In this document: positions 1-11,566 of the stretch, piece by piece
How positions within the stretch are numbered: the stretch's first letter is position 1
Layout: each line of letters opens with the position of its first letter
Translations under genes and position numbers: made by a program
Notes under the pieces: model-generated
Databases searched by the model: none
The model's input: only the letters and a program-made list of their open reading frames with translations
What the model was told of the DNA's origin: nothing
Source of the DNA: Platerodrilus igneus
Lineage: Eukaryota; Arthropoda; Insecta; Coleoptera; Lycidae
Direction: 5' to 3'
NCBI GenBank assembly: GCA_036346225.1
Contig: JARFIW010001255.1
Coordinates: 750,001 to 814,000 of the forward strand
DNA length: 64,000 nucleotides

Positions 1-650
1 ATATATTATATATTATATATTTATATATTATATATAGTATACAAATTGTATATTTATAGTATTATGTATACATTAAAAGGTAGTGAACTTGTATATATTA
101 TTGAGATATGTATAGTATTGATCTAATAATTTATATAGTTGATATGGAGTATGCCTAATATTTTGCATAAATTTAAATGATATGTGAATATGGACTATAT
201 ATTTAGTATGTATAAAGCGATTATGTATATGGAGAAAATAAATTATTCGGTAAATATATTGATTATCAGGTATGATTCATGTATAATTTAAATATATGGT
301 ATAATATATGTATATAGATTGATTAGTATTTTAATAATATCGATATATATTAGCTAATAATAATGATTTATATATATTATAGTATTGCAGTATATATTTA
401 TAGTAATTATGTATATATATATATATATTTTATATATTGGTCAGTATAGTATTATATATGGTATATAGTATTATCGTATATATTGTAATATATTATATAT
501 TAGTATATATATTATATTATGGTATGATATATGATGTAATATTATCTAAGTATATATTATATATCGTATATATGTATATACTCAGTATAGTATAGAATAT
601 ATATTATCAGATATATATATATGTGATATAATATATAGAATAATTAATAG
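1..650. repeat. (TA)-rich low-complexity tract
   Basis: Almost pure A/T with irregular TATATA and TATTATA runs and only isolated G/C. No coding or structural signal is visible. It abuts the left target-site duplication of RTE copy 1. Confidence 0.9.
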
Positions 651-661
651 TATCATTATAT

Positions 662-3118
662 AGCGTCAGTGGGAGAAGGTAGTGAGGAAAAATGGTAGGA
701 AAATTTGTATGGTAGACGAAATGATAGAGGAGAAAGATTAGTTGAATTTTGCCAGGAACATAGATTAGTAACTGTATAACACTCTATTCGAACAACATGT
801 TTGAAGAAGATGTAACGGACAGTTTACATTTCAACAGTGCGTGCACCACAAATAGCAATTTAAATTCTTTCAGCCATATGCATTCGGGTACCATCAGTGC
901 CGTTTAGGTATAAGCTTGAATGTGGACAGGTGGTGCTTCGGCGTGCAACAGAGAAAAGTTCATTGGTGGCATCCCCTCGATTCGTGTTGTGACCGCGCTT
1001 TAATATTTATATAATTAAATTTATGTAAAAATCGGTGATACGAGATGTACTCGTGTGTTGTGTCAGTACTATAAATATTGTGTATATTATTGTATTTACA
1101 ATCACTCTTCACAGTGTTAATAAATTACTATTGTAACCACATGTCGTTGTTTACCTAGGCGAGTAAGCCCCGTTAAATACTGTAGTTTGGAGTCCTGTAT
1201 AAAATACCTCCTGATATCAACACAACAGTCACATAACCACAAAGATATACATTGGAGCGCCAGGTGATAGGGCTATATACCAAATAGATTATATTTTAGT
1301 TAAACAAAGATTTAGAAACCAAGTTAAAAACTATCGTAGTTATGCAGGGGCAATCATAACTTAGTTAAAATGAAGTGTAATCTAAAATTCAAAAAATTGA
1401 GAAAGACTAAAGGAGAGGGATGGAATATAGACAAGTATTATATAATAAGATCAAAGAGATAGCTATAGGAGGAAACTTAGAAATTAGATGGAAAGGAATA
1501 AAAAAGGCTGTACATGATACAGCAACACAGACTATAGGTAAAAAAAAGTAGATGCAAGAAAACTCTGGGTAACTAAGGCGATATTAGATTTAATAGAAAA
1601 TGGAAGAAAGCTTAGATTTTTCAGAAAATTGGATAGCGAAAGTAAGCAAAAATATAATAGTTAGAAATAAGATAGTACATGAGTGTGGAAAAGCTAGAAA
1701 TAAATGGATGGAGGAAAATTTTAAAGAAATACAAAATGATTTGAGAGTAGGTAAGACAGACAGAGCTTACAGGGCAGTTAAAAAGTTTTTCGGAGAAGAT
1801 AGAAAAATATTATTATCCCAATTCCAAAAAAGTCAGGAGCTGATAGGTGTGAGATTTTTAGAACGGTTAGTTTAACATCCCACGCTTCCAAAATACTAAC
1901 AATAATAAGTAAAAATAGAGTAGAAGCTTTGATTGAAAATTATTTAGACAAAAACCAATATGGTTTTTGTAAAGACAGAGGGACCAGAGAACCGATACTA
2001 ATGATTAGGGTAATTATCGAAAAAAAGGTTACAAAAGAATATAAAGCCTTATTTCGCGTTTGTAGATTTAGAAAAAACATTTGATAGGGTTAATTGAATT
2101 GTAATGTTCAAGGTTTTGCAAAAAATAGGAATCTCTTATAGGGATAGAAAAATTATTTACAGTCTATATAAAAACCAAGGCGTACTAATTAGATTTAATG
2201 AAATAGAAAAAGAAGCTAAAATTAGAAATGCTATTAGACAGGGCTATAAAACAATCTCCCTTGATTTTTAATGATTATATTGCGGAGACTTTAAACTTAG
2301 CTAGAGGGAGAAAAAAGATGGGTATAGGTGTACAGGGACAGAGAATAGACATGTTACGTATTGCAGATTATATAGCCATTATAGCAGAGTCTAGAAAAGA
2401 GTTAGGAAAGTTTTTAAATATTTTAGATGAGATACAACAGAGTAACTATAGTATGAGAATTAACTCAGGAAAGACAAAGGTAATGATAAGGAAGTTACAG
2501 CCTAGTTTTAAACCAAAATTAAAAATACGTAATACCGAGTTAGGGGAGGTAGATGAATTTTGCTATTTAGGTAGTATAATTACAAAGGACGGACGTAGCA
2601 GAAGGGATATAGTAACTAGTATAGCTCAAGCTAGAAAAACGTTTTTAAAAAAGAAAGACTTGCTATTAGTTAATAGTATTAGTTTAGATAATAGAAAAAA
2701 TTTCTTAAAATCGTACTTATGAAGCGTTCTACTGTACTGTATTGAGACTTGGACAATTAAAGTGGTAGATAAGAAAAAGATAAAAGCTTTTGAAACTTGT
2801 TGTTATAGGAGAATGTTAAACATTAGTTAAACAGATAGAGTAAGAAATAAGGAACTTTATAGAAGGATAGGCGGGGAACCGTGTATGTGGAAACAATTAA
2901 AAGTCAGGAGAGATAGAAGGACAGGGCACCAGTTAAAACACGAGGGACTATTTAGTAAGTTCTTAGATTATAGACTACCAAATAAAAATAGAGTAGGAAG
3001 ACCTAGACAAAGTTATATTAGTCAAATTATTAGAAATTTAGGTTGTGAAAGGTATGTAGACCTTTTTAGACTTGCTCAGAATAGAAAAGAATTTAGAGCT
3101 GCGTCAAACCGACCTTAA
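662..3118 (+). pseudogene. Endonuclease-reverse transcriptase remains, RTE copy 1
   Basis: Relics of an endonuclease/RT polyprotein that would nick target DNA and reverse-transcribe the element RNA. Endonuclease motifs appear at about 665-800 (a GE box and RNDRGERLVEFC). They resume after the LTR at 1242-1350 with the YTW and IDYILV motifs. Linker fragments lie at 1600-1875. RT palm sequence lies at 2228-2722, where the catalytic FADD has decayed to IADY. The C-terminal region (ETWTI, CCYRRML, GRPRQSYISQI) runs to the stop at 3118. Multiple stops and frameshifts (for example before 1600, near 1875 and at 2722) make it inactive. Homologous segments in copies 2-4 support the reading. Confidence 0.8.
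811..1241. mobile_element. Solo LTR inserted in RTE copy 1
   Basis: A 431-bp block interrupts the endonuclease coding region exactly. It starts TGTAACGG and ends ACCACA (TG...CA termini) and is flanked by a 4-bp duplication AAGA (807-810, 1242-1245). Comparison with copies 2 and 3 shows that the host sequence is continuous without it. It contains a TATA-like box (about 1069-1076) and an AATAAA (about 1119-1124), as expected for an LTR. No internal gag/pol sequence is present, so it is a solo LTR, probably Ty3/Gypsy or Bel/Pao. I found no match to the other LTRs in the window. Confidence 0.75.
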
Positions 3119-3149
3119 GTAAGTACGAAAACATAAATAAATAAAAATC

Positions 3150-3420
3150 AGTTAACTAAATAAATGTCACCATGTTATAACTCACAATAAATTAGCGGTC
3201 TGGTTAAGCCTTACCACAACATATAATTTATTAAACGTCACCATGAGATAACTCACAATTATTTAGCGGTCTGGCATGTTGGCAGCGATTCGCTGCTTAA
3301 CCCTTGCCACAGCATATAACTTAATAAACGTCTCCATGACATAACTTACAATTAGTTAACGGTATGGCATGTTGGTAGCGATTCGTTGCTTATGCCTTAC
3401 CATAACATATCATTTAACAC
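3150..3420 (+). repeat. Tandem 3'-tail repeats of RTE copy 1
   Basis: About three imperfect units of 80-95 bp, each running from AATAAACGTCACCATGA to a CTTACCACAACATATAA-like end. The second and third units hold a perfect or near-perfect hairpin (GCAGCGATTCGCTGC near 3278, GTAGCGATTCGTTGC near 3373) followed by TTA. The units lie just after the ORF stop codon. Confidence 0.8.
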
Positions 3421-3559
3421 TTTTCCTTTTTTGTGAGGGGATAACCAGGTCATATTTTATTTCCTTATAAATGGGAATTATGTAAACATGTTGGTGTTTT
3501 TTAACAACCATCGGGTGGTTAATATCTATGGAGAGCCAGGTAGATAAAAAAAAATATAG

Positions 3560-3715
3560 ACGAGTATAGGAAGACCTAGACCAAGCTATATTAGTCAAAT
3601 TATTAGAAATTTAGGTTGTGGAGGATATGTAGAACTTTTTAGATTAGCACAGAATAGAAAAGAAGTTACACCTGCGTCAAACCGACCTTAAGTAAAGTCG
3701 AAAACAAAATGATGA
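3560..3715 (+). repeat. Second copy of the RTE ORF C-terminus in the 3' tail
   Basis: From about 3563 to 3690 the sequence repeats 2990-3118 almost exactly (GRPRPSYISQIIRNLG..., then LFRLAQNRKE and ASNRP with a stop). The element therefore ends with a duplicated piece of its own ORF C-terminus lying after the tail repeats and just before the ATGATGA terminus. Confidence 0.85.
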
Positions 3716-3723
3716 TATCATTA

Positions 3724-5990
3724 CGGATAGTAATAATTTTGATTATTTTATGGAGATGAAGGGTTGAATTTCGGACAGTGGTTAAAATATTGCTTACGGA
3801 ATTTTTGGAACGTTATACTGCCTCTCGCCAAAGGAATCTGAAAAATTTGAAGTCTAAAACAACTAACTAGAATTTTTTGACGCTACGAACCTTAATAGCA
3901 GAATGCCCAATGATTGTAAAACTGACCTCTTTTTAATCGAAACCGGGAAAGTTACATTATCGAGTAATTTCTGTAGCAATACGAATAATGTGTATCGAAT
4001 TCTTTTACAATACTATTTTATTCTACAATTGTCTTGGAGAAAACATAAAACTAAAAAGAATTGTGTTAAAGAATGAGTTTGAGTAAATTATCAGAAACAA
4101 ATAGCGGCATGAACAGTTAAGCTACATTTTAATCATCAGACAAGTAAAACAAAAGAAAAACACCTAAGTGATTTTAAATAACCTAGAAACATGTCCTAAC
4201 AATTTTGTTGGCTAAACCCACAGTAATGTCTTAGAAAATAGGTACCCCTAATTATATTTAACATGCAATGAGACCTGATATTTCTTTGAAGATCTACATG
4301 TCTTGCACCCTTCACATGATACATTATGCGTATTTACTTTTGCCTGTATTAGCATTTATATATAGAGCATTTTTTGAACAGTACCCTCTGCTGTAATGTG
4401 TTTACCATTTAATTTGCATGGTAAATGGTATCTATCCTACGTAACTTTTTCACAGAATCACCAATTACCTAAGTTACATAGTTGAAAGTTATTAGTGTTT
4501 GTGATATACTAATCAGTATAGATACTTTGCTAAATGTGCTTACCAGAGGTATAGCAGTCGATGCATATATTATGGAATTGTTCACACTCGGCATAAACTG
4601 CAGCTATCTCATTAGAGCAAATATAGCAGTTGTACTTTGCTTCTGTTATTTTTGGTAGCAATGGACGGAATGTTTTGTTCTCAAATACTATTTTGGTTTC
4701 TTCTATTTTTAAGTATAATCCCTCCATTGTTTAGTGGACGTTTTTAACTGTAAAAGTGAAAATAGAATTAATAAAAGTAACGAATTCATTATGTATCGAT
4801 GTTTCTTTAGCGTTACTCTATATTCGCAGTTATCTATACGGCCTCTCATAAATCTTTCACTAATCGTTTACGATAGTGAATTGTAATGCGGTATATCTAA
4901 CAGAAACCCTATAGGCCGTTTCGTAACCTTATAATTATTGAATACTGGGGGTTATAAAACAAGAATTCATAATTATTGAAATTTTAGTCAAATATGTTTT
5001 GTTAAAAGATGTAAATGTTAAAGTGATTGTTACGTTTAGAGACGAAACTATGGTGTGGTATGCCGGGGGAAGCCCCTACCACATTTTGTTGGAAATTTTA
5101 AAAATCAAAGTTTTAGAACTGTAAACAAACGAATTTTATATTTTATGACTCATGCCTTTTACTTTCATTCTTACGAGAAAGCAGTAAATGAGTTACAATA
5201 AATGCAACTAGTTTAAAGGTAGATAACTCATTCTTATGGTGGCCATAACGAGCATACGACCATGCTAAGAAATTATTTCTAAAATAAAATATGAAATTGA
5301 CAAAACCATTCTACTAGCTGTCGATTTCCAAATAAAAACGGTTTCAGAGGAAGGATTCTAAAGTAAAAGAAATATGCGTGGCCATTACTTAAATTTTCGT
5401 CAGACACTTTTAAGTAAAAAAAAACATTTCTATCAAATCAAGTACTGCATTTATCTATTTAATAGCCTCTCTCATATTACAATTTAATCTTTGTCAGCGA
5501 CAGCTGATACACTTTTTGTGTTGGCCGTTTTTGCTAGGATGACAATTGCAACGAACCAACATAGCTGTAAAGGGAAAGGGTAAACAATACAACAACGGTA
5601 GAGATTCAAGAATGATGCTGAAACTGAGGAAATTGACTAACGGTTTATAGAATACCATACCTCAATGGATTCTTTTGTTGTTTGCTTTGCAAGAGCCTGA
5701 TAACATGAACACAAAGGCACAGTAAAATAGAAATACCTGAATTAGTTTAAACTTGCACAAAATCTAGAAATGAATTACTTGCAAAAGGAAATTGGAATTT
5801 ATTTAGTATTCTTTGGACGGTTAAGTCGATGTCAGGGAATTCTTTAGATTATTTGACTATAAATTGTGTTCTATAAATTTCGGGTATGAATTAAAATTCA
5901 GTTGTTCTAATTATTATATTAAAGATTTGATATTAATTTCATAGTTCCAATACCGGGTATTTTTAAAAAGTTCTAAAATTATAAATCAAC
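3724..5990. other. Unassigned AT-rich spacer
   Basis: About 2.3 kb between RTE copy 1 and the hAT gene. Apart from the short zinc-finger-like ORF at 4530-4727 I see no recognisable gene, RNA or terminal repeat. A small hairpin (GTGGTA...TACCAC) lies near 5055-5090. Part of this stretch may be the 5' untranslated end of hAT copy 1, but I could not define its terminal repeat. Confidence 0.5.
4530..4727 (-). CDS. Short cysteine-rich hypothetical ORF, possible first exon
   Basis: A 65-codon ORF whose C-terminal half has paired cysteines: C-x2-C, a further C, an H, then C-x2-C (NCYICSNE... to CIDCY), like a small RING/treble-clef zinc finger. The reverse strand reads CTG|GTAAGC at about 4543-4551, a good splice-donor match, so the ORF could be a coding exon that splices before its stop. 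A cysteine-rich patch (CEGCKTC) occurs on the same strand near 4290-4310 but in a frame with stops. I do not recognise the family. It could be chance, a host exon or a decayed transposon exon. Confidence 0.25.
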   Translation of the reverse strand: MEGLYLKIEETKIVFENKTFRPLLPKITEAKYNCYICSNEIAAVYAECEQFHNICIDCYTSGKHI

Positions 5991-7089
5991 ATGAATAAAC
6001 CTAGGTGTTATAAGGTAGAATGTTATGCTTGTGGTAGTTCTTTCAATAATGACTATAAAGAGTCCCATGAAATAAAAAAGTTCGTTTTAAAATGGTCGGT
6101 GCTCCTAAAAACCCATTAACTGCTGCAAAGAGGGTAACTTTCTGCAGAAACTTTTTTTAAAGAACCGGAGCTTCACAGGCAAGTTAAATACAGCAAATCT
6201 TCTATTATATTAAAAAATTGATAGGAAACGAAAAACTATATCTAGTATACTGCAATTGCACGTATTAGTCTGAAATAGAAAAAATTGCCGTCAATAGGGG
6301 CAATTCAACCCCTGGTGCTTCTAAAAGTGATACATGCATCTCACAAAAGTCACAGAAATTAGGAGTGCAAGAAATTATTTCGGAAAGCAATGCTCCTGTT
6401 GCTATAGTATAAAAGCATTTAACAGAACAATTTTAATTTCGTAATACATGTGCAGTGTACATTTTAAGCTGAAATTGAAACAACCAGCAACGTGAGTTCC
6501 GTAGAATCCGAGAATGAAATGAAAATATCTCATGAAGAGAAACATAATAAACCAGAAATACAGAAAACTACTGCAGAAAAGTCTCCTTTAATTCTTATAA
6601 GGGACTATTCTGTTATTCTATTATTAGAGTAGATAATTTGCAATTTCCATTGTGGGGTACTAATACCAGACCTACTTTTGCTTAGGAAACTTTTCTGATG
6701 TTATGTTGTGGAGAAATTGATCGTTTACAAAAATGTTCTAAGTGAAATTGAACAAAAAACTCTTGTGGATCGTCATATCATTGTCTTAAAATAATGGATG
6801 ACATAGATGATATTGAGAACGCATGTGAAGACACTATAGAAAATTGTTTAAAATACGCTACATGCAATAGAAGCAAAAGATTGACTATTAGATTTTAAAA
6901 TTCAAGAAGACGAGACGCTTGTTTTACATAACCTGGAGTTCGTCAGCCGCTTATTAGTGATAATCAACTGCGTTATTTAATTCAACTTGGACACTATCAA
7001 TCAATTTTGTCAAAATATGCATCCCAGAACGATGCAAATAGATTTAATGCAAAATGTTTTAAGGAATACGAATTTTTGGAATACAGCGA
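5991..7089 (+). pseudogene. hAT transposase (ZMYM1/DUF4371 type) copy 1, N-terminal part
   Basis: Start chosen at the ATG at 5991, which opens a short zinc-finger-like stretch (MNKPRCYKVECYACG). The reading then decays. From about 6930 to 7089 the reading PGVRQPLISDNQ... through FNAKCFKEYEFLEYS matches the TTF-type zinc-finger domain that precedes DUF4371 in ZMYM1-like hAT proteins, where the WF-x-EY-x-WLEYS signature lies. The reading stops exactly at the LTR of the errantivirus-like element and resumes at 18365. Numerous stops show it is dead. The function in an intact relative would be cut-and-paste transposition. Confidence 0.6.
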
Positions 7090-7342
7090 GTTATATTTTA
7101 GGTCGTTGGGAGCTTCTTTTTAAAAAGTTTTATTTCCAATGATACTTCTATCAAATTTATTTTTTATTGTATAATTACAAAAATTGATTTATTTTCTTAA
7201 AGAGCGTTTATGTTTATTAAACAAGATTTAATTGAAGTTGATAAAAGCATTTTAAGTTACTATTTTAACAAATCAATAATTAAAAATTACAATGAGTAAC
7301 TTGAACCACCAACAATGTTAAAGTTATAAAGTTCGAAGACTA
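7090..7342 (-). repeat. 3' LTR of the errantivirus-like element
   Basis: About 253 bp matching 18111-18364 over its whole length with scattered substitutions and a small indel. Shared blocks include AGTTTTATTTCCAA, TTGTATAATTACAAAAATTGA and TACAATGAGTAACTTGAACCAC. On the minus strand it begins AGTCTTCGAAC and ends near CCTAAAATATAAC. The divergence between the two LTRs indicates an old insertion. Confidence 0.8.
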
Positions 7343-7769
7343 TCTAGCAATCAGGTACCTCTAACAGTATTTATGAAGCCTCTGGTCTCACTTCATCTTG
7401 TGGGAAAATGCAGATCTTGCTCTCTGCAGTTTCTCGATAATCATACAATGTCTTATTCTAAGTAAATTTAATTAAGAATGCTTTATTGCAGTTCATTGTT
7501 TCTGCACCTATAATATCAGGTTGCGTGTGGAATACAAAATAGTCGTTTCCTTTCTTATTTCTAATATAAACTCTGTTAAAATTTAATTATACAACCTTCA
7601 TTTAATACAATGTAACATACTATTACTAGGACATAATAGTTACATTTATTTTATATGCATTTTAATATAGGGTATATGTAGCTCCTTCCGACTTAGTTAA
7701 AAATTAAGGGTTCTACTTAATTTTTAAAAACTCATTGTCCTTAAAGGTTTATTTGTGATTTCCTTGTTT

Positions 7770-8875
7770 TTAATTTTTGTTACAGCTAATAATAATAATA
7801 ATACAATGAACAATACAATATGTTCAGATACTAATATTATCATAGTGTAACTTTGGCACTTTTAAATTGTTCAAGTATTCTTTATAATTGTCCATTAATT
7901 TCACTGCGTTGTTGAGATCGTCGACATCTAGATTTTCTAGTTGCATTAGCTTCTGGATAATTCTACCGTCTTCGGTTTGAATTTTGAATTGTAGTTCGGG
8001 TAGGTTTGCAAATTTCTTTGTCACTGTTGGGTTTTGATATACTCGAATAATTTAACTTTTTAATTTTAAATAACAATTTTCCTTTATGGTGATCACTTTG
8101 CTTCCAATTAAGGCTAAATTGTTTTTGTCTTTGTTGCAATTAGCTGTTGCTATTACTTCTTGTGGAAATACAACAATCCATTTGTTGTCCGTAACTTTCT
8201 GAATTTTCGTGTTTGTAATTTGTACTGGTTTTGGCACACAATTCCCATAATGATTAAAAAATCGTAATAATTGCACTTCGCAAGTGCTATCTGTTTGAAT
8301 AGCTGTTGTCATTAATGATTGACATAAGTATTAGTTAGGTGCAACTTCTTTACATTTCTCGCTTGTGAATCCATACCTAAGTTCATTTAAGGAAAGGAAT
8401 TTGATCTTGGGGACAATTACTTGATATTGACTATTAACTTTCATAGGGAAAGCAAATAAATGATAATAATTATAAGAGTAATCTGCAATCGGAATCTATT
8501 AAAAATGTAGTTTCATGATTCTTTACATAACCTTTCACTATGGCTATTGTTTCAAATACAAGTATGTTAGATCCTGTTACTTCAAACGGTAATTTACTAT
8601 GAGTTATAAATGATTTGATTCCTAATAATTCTTTCAATAAATCAAGTGGTTCGATAATACTAGTGTGTAAAGTATTTAACTTAACAAATGTTACAGCATG
8701 TTCTAGTGTAGCTAAAATTTGTTGAATTACAGTGAGGTTTGCTATCATTTGATTGAATATCGTGTTAAATCTTATTAAATCTCGCATTCCTAATGTTGTG
8801 GTTTGCATGCTACTTTCAAGAGTTAGTATTCTATATATGAAAAAATAATTCCTGGCTGTGTACACGAAATTTTTC
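7770..8875 (-). pseudogene. env: env (F-type fusion glycoprotein) C-terminal part, degraded
   Basis: Minus-strand reading broken into segments at 8470-8875, 8052-8312 and 7824-8024. They resemble the C-terminal ectodomain of insect errantivirus Env, a relative of baculovirus F: a helical region followed by a cysteine-containing stretch (ending ENCYLKLKS) and a membrane-proximal helix. A hydrophobic run (YCIVHCIIIISC) at about 7775-7825, lying after an in-frame TGA, looks like the former membrane anchor. The reading connects upstream to 11768-12330 across the palindrome insertion. Stops and frameshifts abolish function. Confidence 0.65.
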
Positions 8876-9069
8876 AATAAAATTCAAAAGAGTGTATTCT
8901 CGTGTAAAAATATAATATTTAAAATATTTTTAAAAAATTATAGCGGAGCACTTTCGGCGTTAGCTATCTTCGGTGCCACTACAAGTAAGCATGCTAAAGT
9001 TATACAAATCAAAATTTACGACAGTTACTTACTGTTAACGTAAAATTAAATATTCCATCAAACGATTAC

Positions 9070-9070
<1 letters not shown>

Positions 9071-9119
<49 letters not shown>
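9071..9119. repeat. (TA)n microsatellite
   Basis: Pure TA dinucleotide run that abuts the GGACATTT terminus of the MITE on its right. Confidence 0.95.
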
Positions 9120-9121
<2 letters not shown>

Positions 9122-9662
9122 ACATTTTATGTGTAAAAATAATATCACATCAATAAAGACTAGTTAAATACTTGATTGTTCAAATAAAATGGGATAACGT
9201 GTTGTCTACGTCGTTGATGAAATCGAAAAAGACAAATTGTTAGATTTCTATATAATGACAAGTAAGGAGTGCGATCCGAAAAGTGGATCACAGCAGTAAA
9301 ATTAAAGAAAATATATCAAATGTATGTGATATTTTGTAAGCTAATGGAGTTCAATCAATTTAGACAAATTGTTTGATTTCTATATAATGACAAGTAAGGA
9401 ATGCGGTGATATAAACGTTTAAATTGATTGAACTCCATTGGCTTACAAAATATCACATATATTTGATATATTTTCATTAATTTTACCGTGGTGATCCACT
9501 TTTCGGATTGCACTCCTTACTTGTCATTATATAGAAATCTAACAATTTGTCCTTTTCGACTTCATCAACGACGTAGACAAGATGTAATCCCATTTTATTT
9601 GAAAAATCAAGTATTTAACTAGTCTTTATTGATGTGATATTAGTGTTACACATTAAATGTCC
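9120..9662. mobile_element. Palindromic MITE, TIR GGACATTT, TA target
   Basis: A 543-bp near-perfect palindrome. The left end GGACATTTTATGTGTAA and the right end (reverse complement) GGACATTTAATGTGTAA begin arms of ~230 bp that also share TAAAGACTAGTTAAATACTTG, the TTCATCAACGACGTAG-like stretch and TATATAATGACAAGTAAGGA. A short loop lies near 9370-9410. It is flanked by TA on both sides, as expected for a mariner-like MITE with a TA duplication. No coding capacity. Confidence 0.8.
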
Positions 9663-9678
9663 TATATATGTATATATA

Positions 9679-11527
9679 CAGGGTGAGTTTTTAGTGTGGC
9701 AACGGTCGATAACTCCGTTATTATAAAAGCTACGTAAACTAAATTTGGAGGCACATTAGGCATGCCTAAAGTGCACATTTTAAAAATATTTGGAAGCATA
9801 CAGGGTGTTTCATAATTCCAGGGCATATTAAACCTATATTTTTTTAAATGGAACACCCCATATATTATTACATTTTTGAAAACACATAAAAAGAGCTTTG
9901 ATTTGATATCAAATTGTATCTGTCTATTCCTTTTAGTTTTTGAGATATTCAACTGTTTTTAGAAAAGATAACCCTGATTAGATACATTGCCACTGCACTA
10001 ATACACAACTTATGTTAATTTTCAAGATGCAGAAAATTTTACCATATACCATAGTATATTTGCAAATATCACTTTTTTAAAATTTCTTCCCAGTATACAG
10101 GGTGTGTCAGGTTTCGCAAAATGCAATTAAAAAAATTTTTTTTAAATAGCACCCTACCAATTTTATTGCTACAATGGATAGCTCATTAAGTGTCCTTTCA
10201 TTTTTGTTAAGCATTCCCTATACCTAAATCCATTACTTTCTGAGATATTTTTGATTTTCTTCAAATTTTATGAATGTCTTTAATTTACATAACTAAAAAT
10301 AACTTACTATTGGAGAATATTATAAAACAATTAATACATTTTGATTAACAATCAACTACAGTTCTCCAATAACAATTTTCACTAAAAATATAACAACTAA
10401 CATTTTATAGAAAATGTTCAAACAGGAAATCAGGCAGGCTTTGAAAAAAATAACTATTACATGTAAAGTGTCATTTAGGTTTATTAATTGTAGTGTGTTG
10501 TCATTTAACAGGATATCTGTCTTGGTATATTCTTGATGCAAATAGGAAATTTTTTAAACTTGCTCCCAATACCCAAATTATATTTATTTGTTCTTCCACT
10601 GTAAAATTCATTTGAAAACTCCTTCAAAGATTACATTTAAAACAGAACTGATAATGCGTTAAATGACAACACACTACAATTAATAAACCTAAATGACATT
10701 TTGATTGTAATTGTTATTTTTTCAAAGCCCGCCTGATTTCCTGTTTGGACATTTTCTATAAAATGCATATTGTTGATCTGGCAGAGTTCTGTTGATAGCG
10801 TATTATTGTAGGTTGTTTATCTTTAGTGAAAATTGTTATTGGATAAGTGTAGTTGATTGTTAATCAATATGTATTAATTGTTTTATAATATTCTCCAATA
10901 GTAAGTTATTTTTAGTTATGTAAATTAAAAACATTCATAAAATTTGAAAAAAATCAAAAATATCTCAGAAAGTAATGGATTTAGGTATAGGGAATGCTTA
11001 ACAAAAATGAAAGGACACTTAATGAACTATCCACTGTAGCAATAAAATTGGTAGGGTGCTATTTAAAAAAAAATATTTTAATTGCATTTTGCGAAACCTG
11101 ACACACCCTGTATACTGGGAAGAAATTTCAAAAAAGTGATATTTGCAAATATACTATGGTATATGGTAAAATTTTCTGCATCTTGAAAATTAACATAAGT
11201 TGTGTATTAGTGCAGTGGCAATGTATCTAATCAGGGTCATTTTTTCTAAAAACAGTTGAATATCTCAAAAACTAAAAGGAATAGACAGATACAATTTGAT
11301 ATCAAATCAAAGCTCTTTATATGTGCTTTTCAAAAATGTAATAATATATGGGGTGTTCCATTTAAAAAAATATAGGTTTAATATGCCCTGGAATTATGAA
11401 ACACCCTTAATGCATCCAAATATTTTTAAAATGTGCACTTTAGGCATGCCTAATATGCCTCCAAATTTGGTTTACGTAGCTTTTATAATAACGGGGTTAT
11501 CGACCGTTGCCACACTAAAAACTCACC

Positions 11528-11530
<3 letters not shown>
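9679..11530. mobile_element. 1.85-kb foldback element, TIR CAGGGTGAG
   Basis: Left arm about 9679-10505 and right arm about 10660-11530 are inverted copies over ~830 bp, with a loop of ~150 bp. Ends read TA|CAGGGTGAGTTTTTAGTGTGG and the inverted equivalent ACTCACCCTG|TA. Additional CAGGGTGT motifs occur inside each arm (for example 9808 and 10099). The ORFs in the two arms are mirror translations of the same repeat and are not genes. Non-autonomous; the TA flanks suggest a mariner-like mechanism. If transcribed it would make a long hairpin RNA. Confidence 0.8.

Positions 11531-11564
<34 letters not shown>
11531..11564. repeat. (TA)n microsatellite
   Basis: TA run abutting the right end of the foldback element, in the mirror position of 9071-9119 within the outer inverted-repeat element. 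Confidence 0.95.

Positions 11565-11566
<2 letters not shown>

Larger units (their letters stand above)
659..3715 (+). mobile_element. RTE-like non-LTR retrotransposon, copy 1 (5'-truncated)
   Basis: A LINE copy bounded by an 8-bp direct repeat TATCATTA (651-658 and 3716-3723), which I read as its target-site duplication. It begins inside the endonuclease domain, so it is 5'-truncated. It ends in AAAATGATGA, the short ATGATG-type tail also seen in the other copies. It belongs to a subfamily clearly diverged from copies 2-4: similar protein, different 3' tail. A solo LTR (811-1241) interrupts it. The clade assignment (RTE) rests on the endonuclease plus RT organisation and on the C-terminal region following the RT. 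Confidence 0.8.

Noticed and set aside
5055..5090. GTGGTA...TACCAC hairpin as terminator or MITE
   Set aside because: Single short hairpin with no flanking duplication or poly-U; probably chance.
9662..9952. Paired ORFs at 9662-9952 (-) and 11296-11565 (+) encoding nearly the same peptide
   Set aside because: They are the two arms of one foldback element; non-coding repeat.
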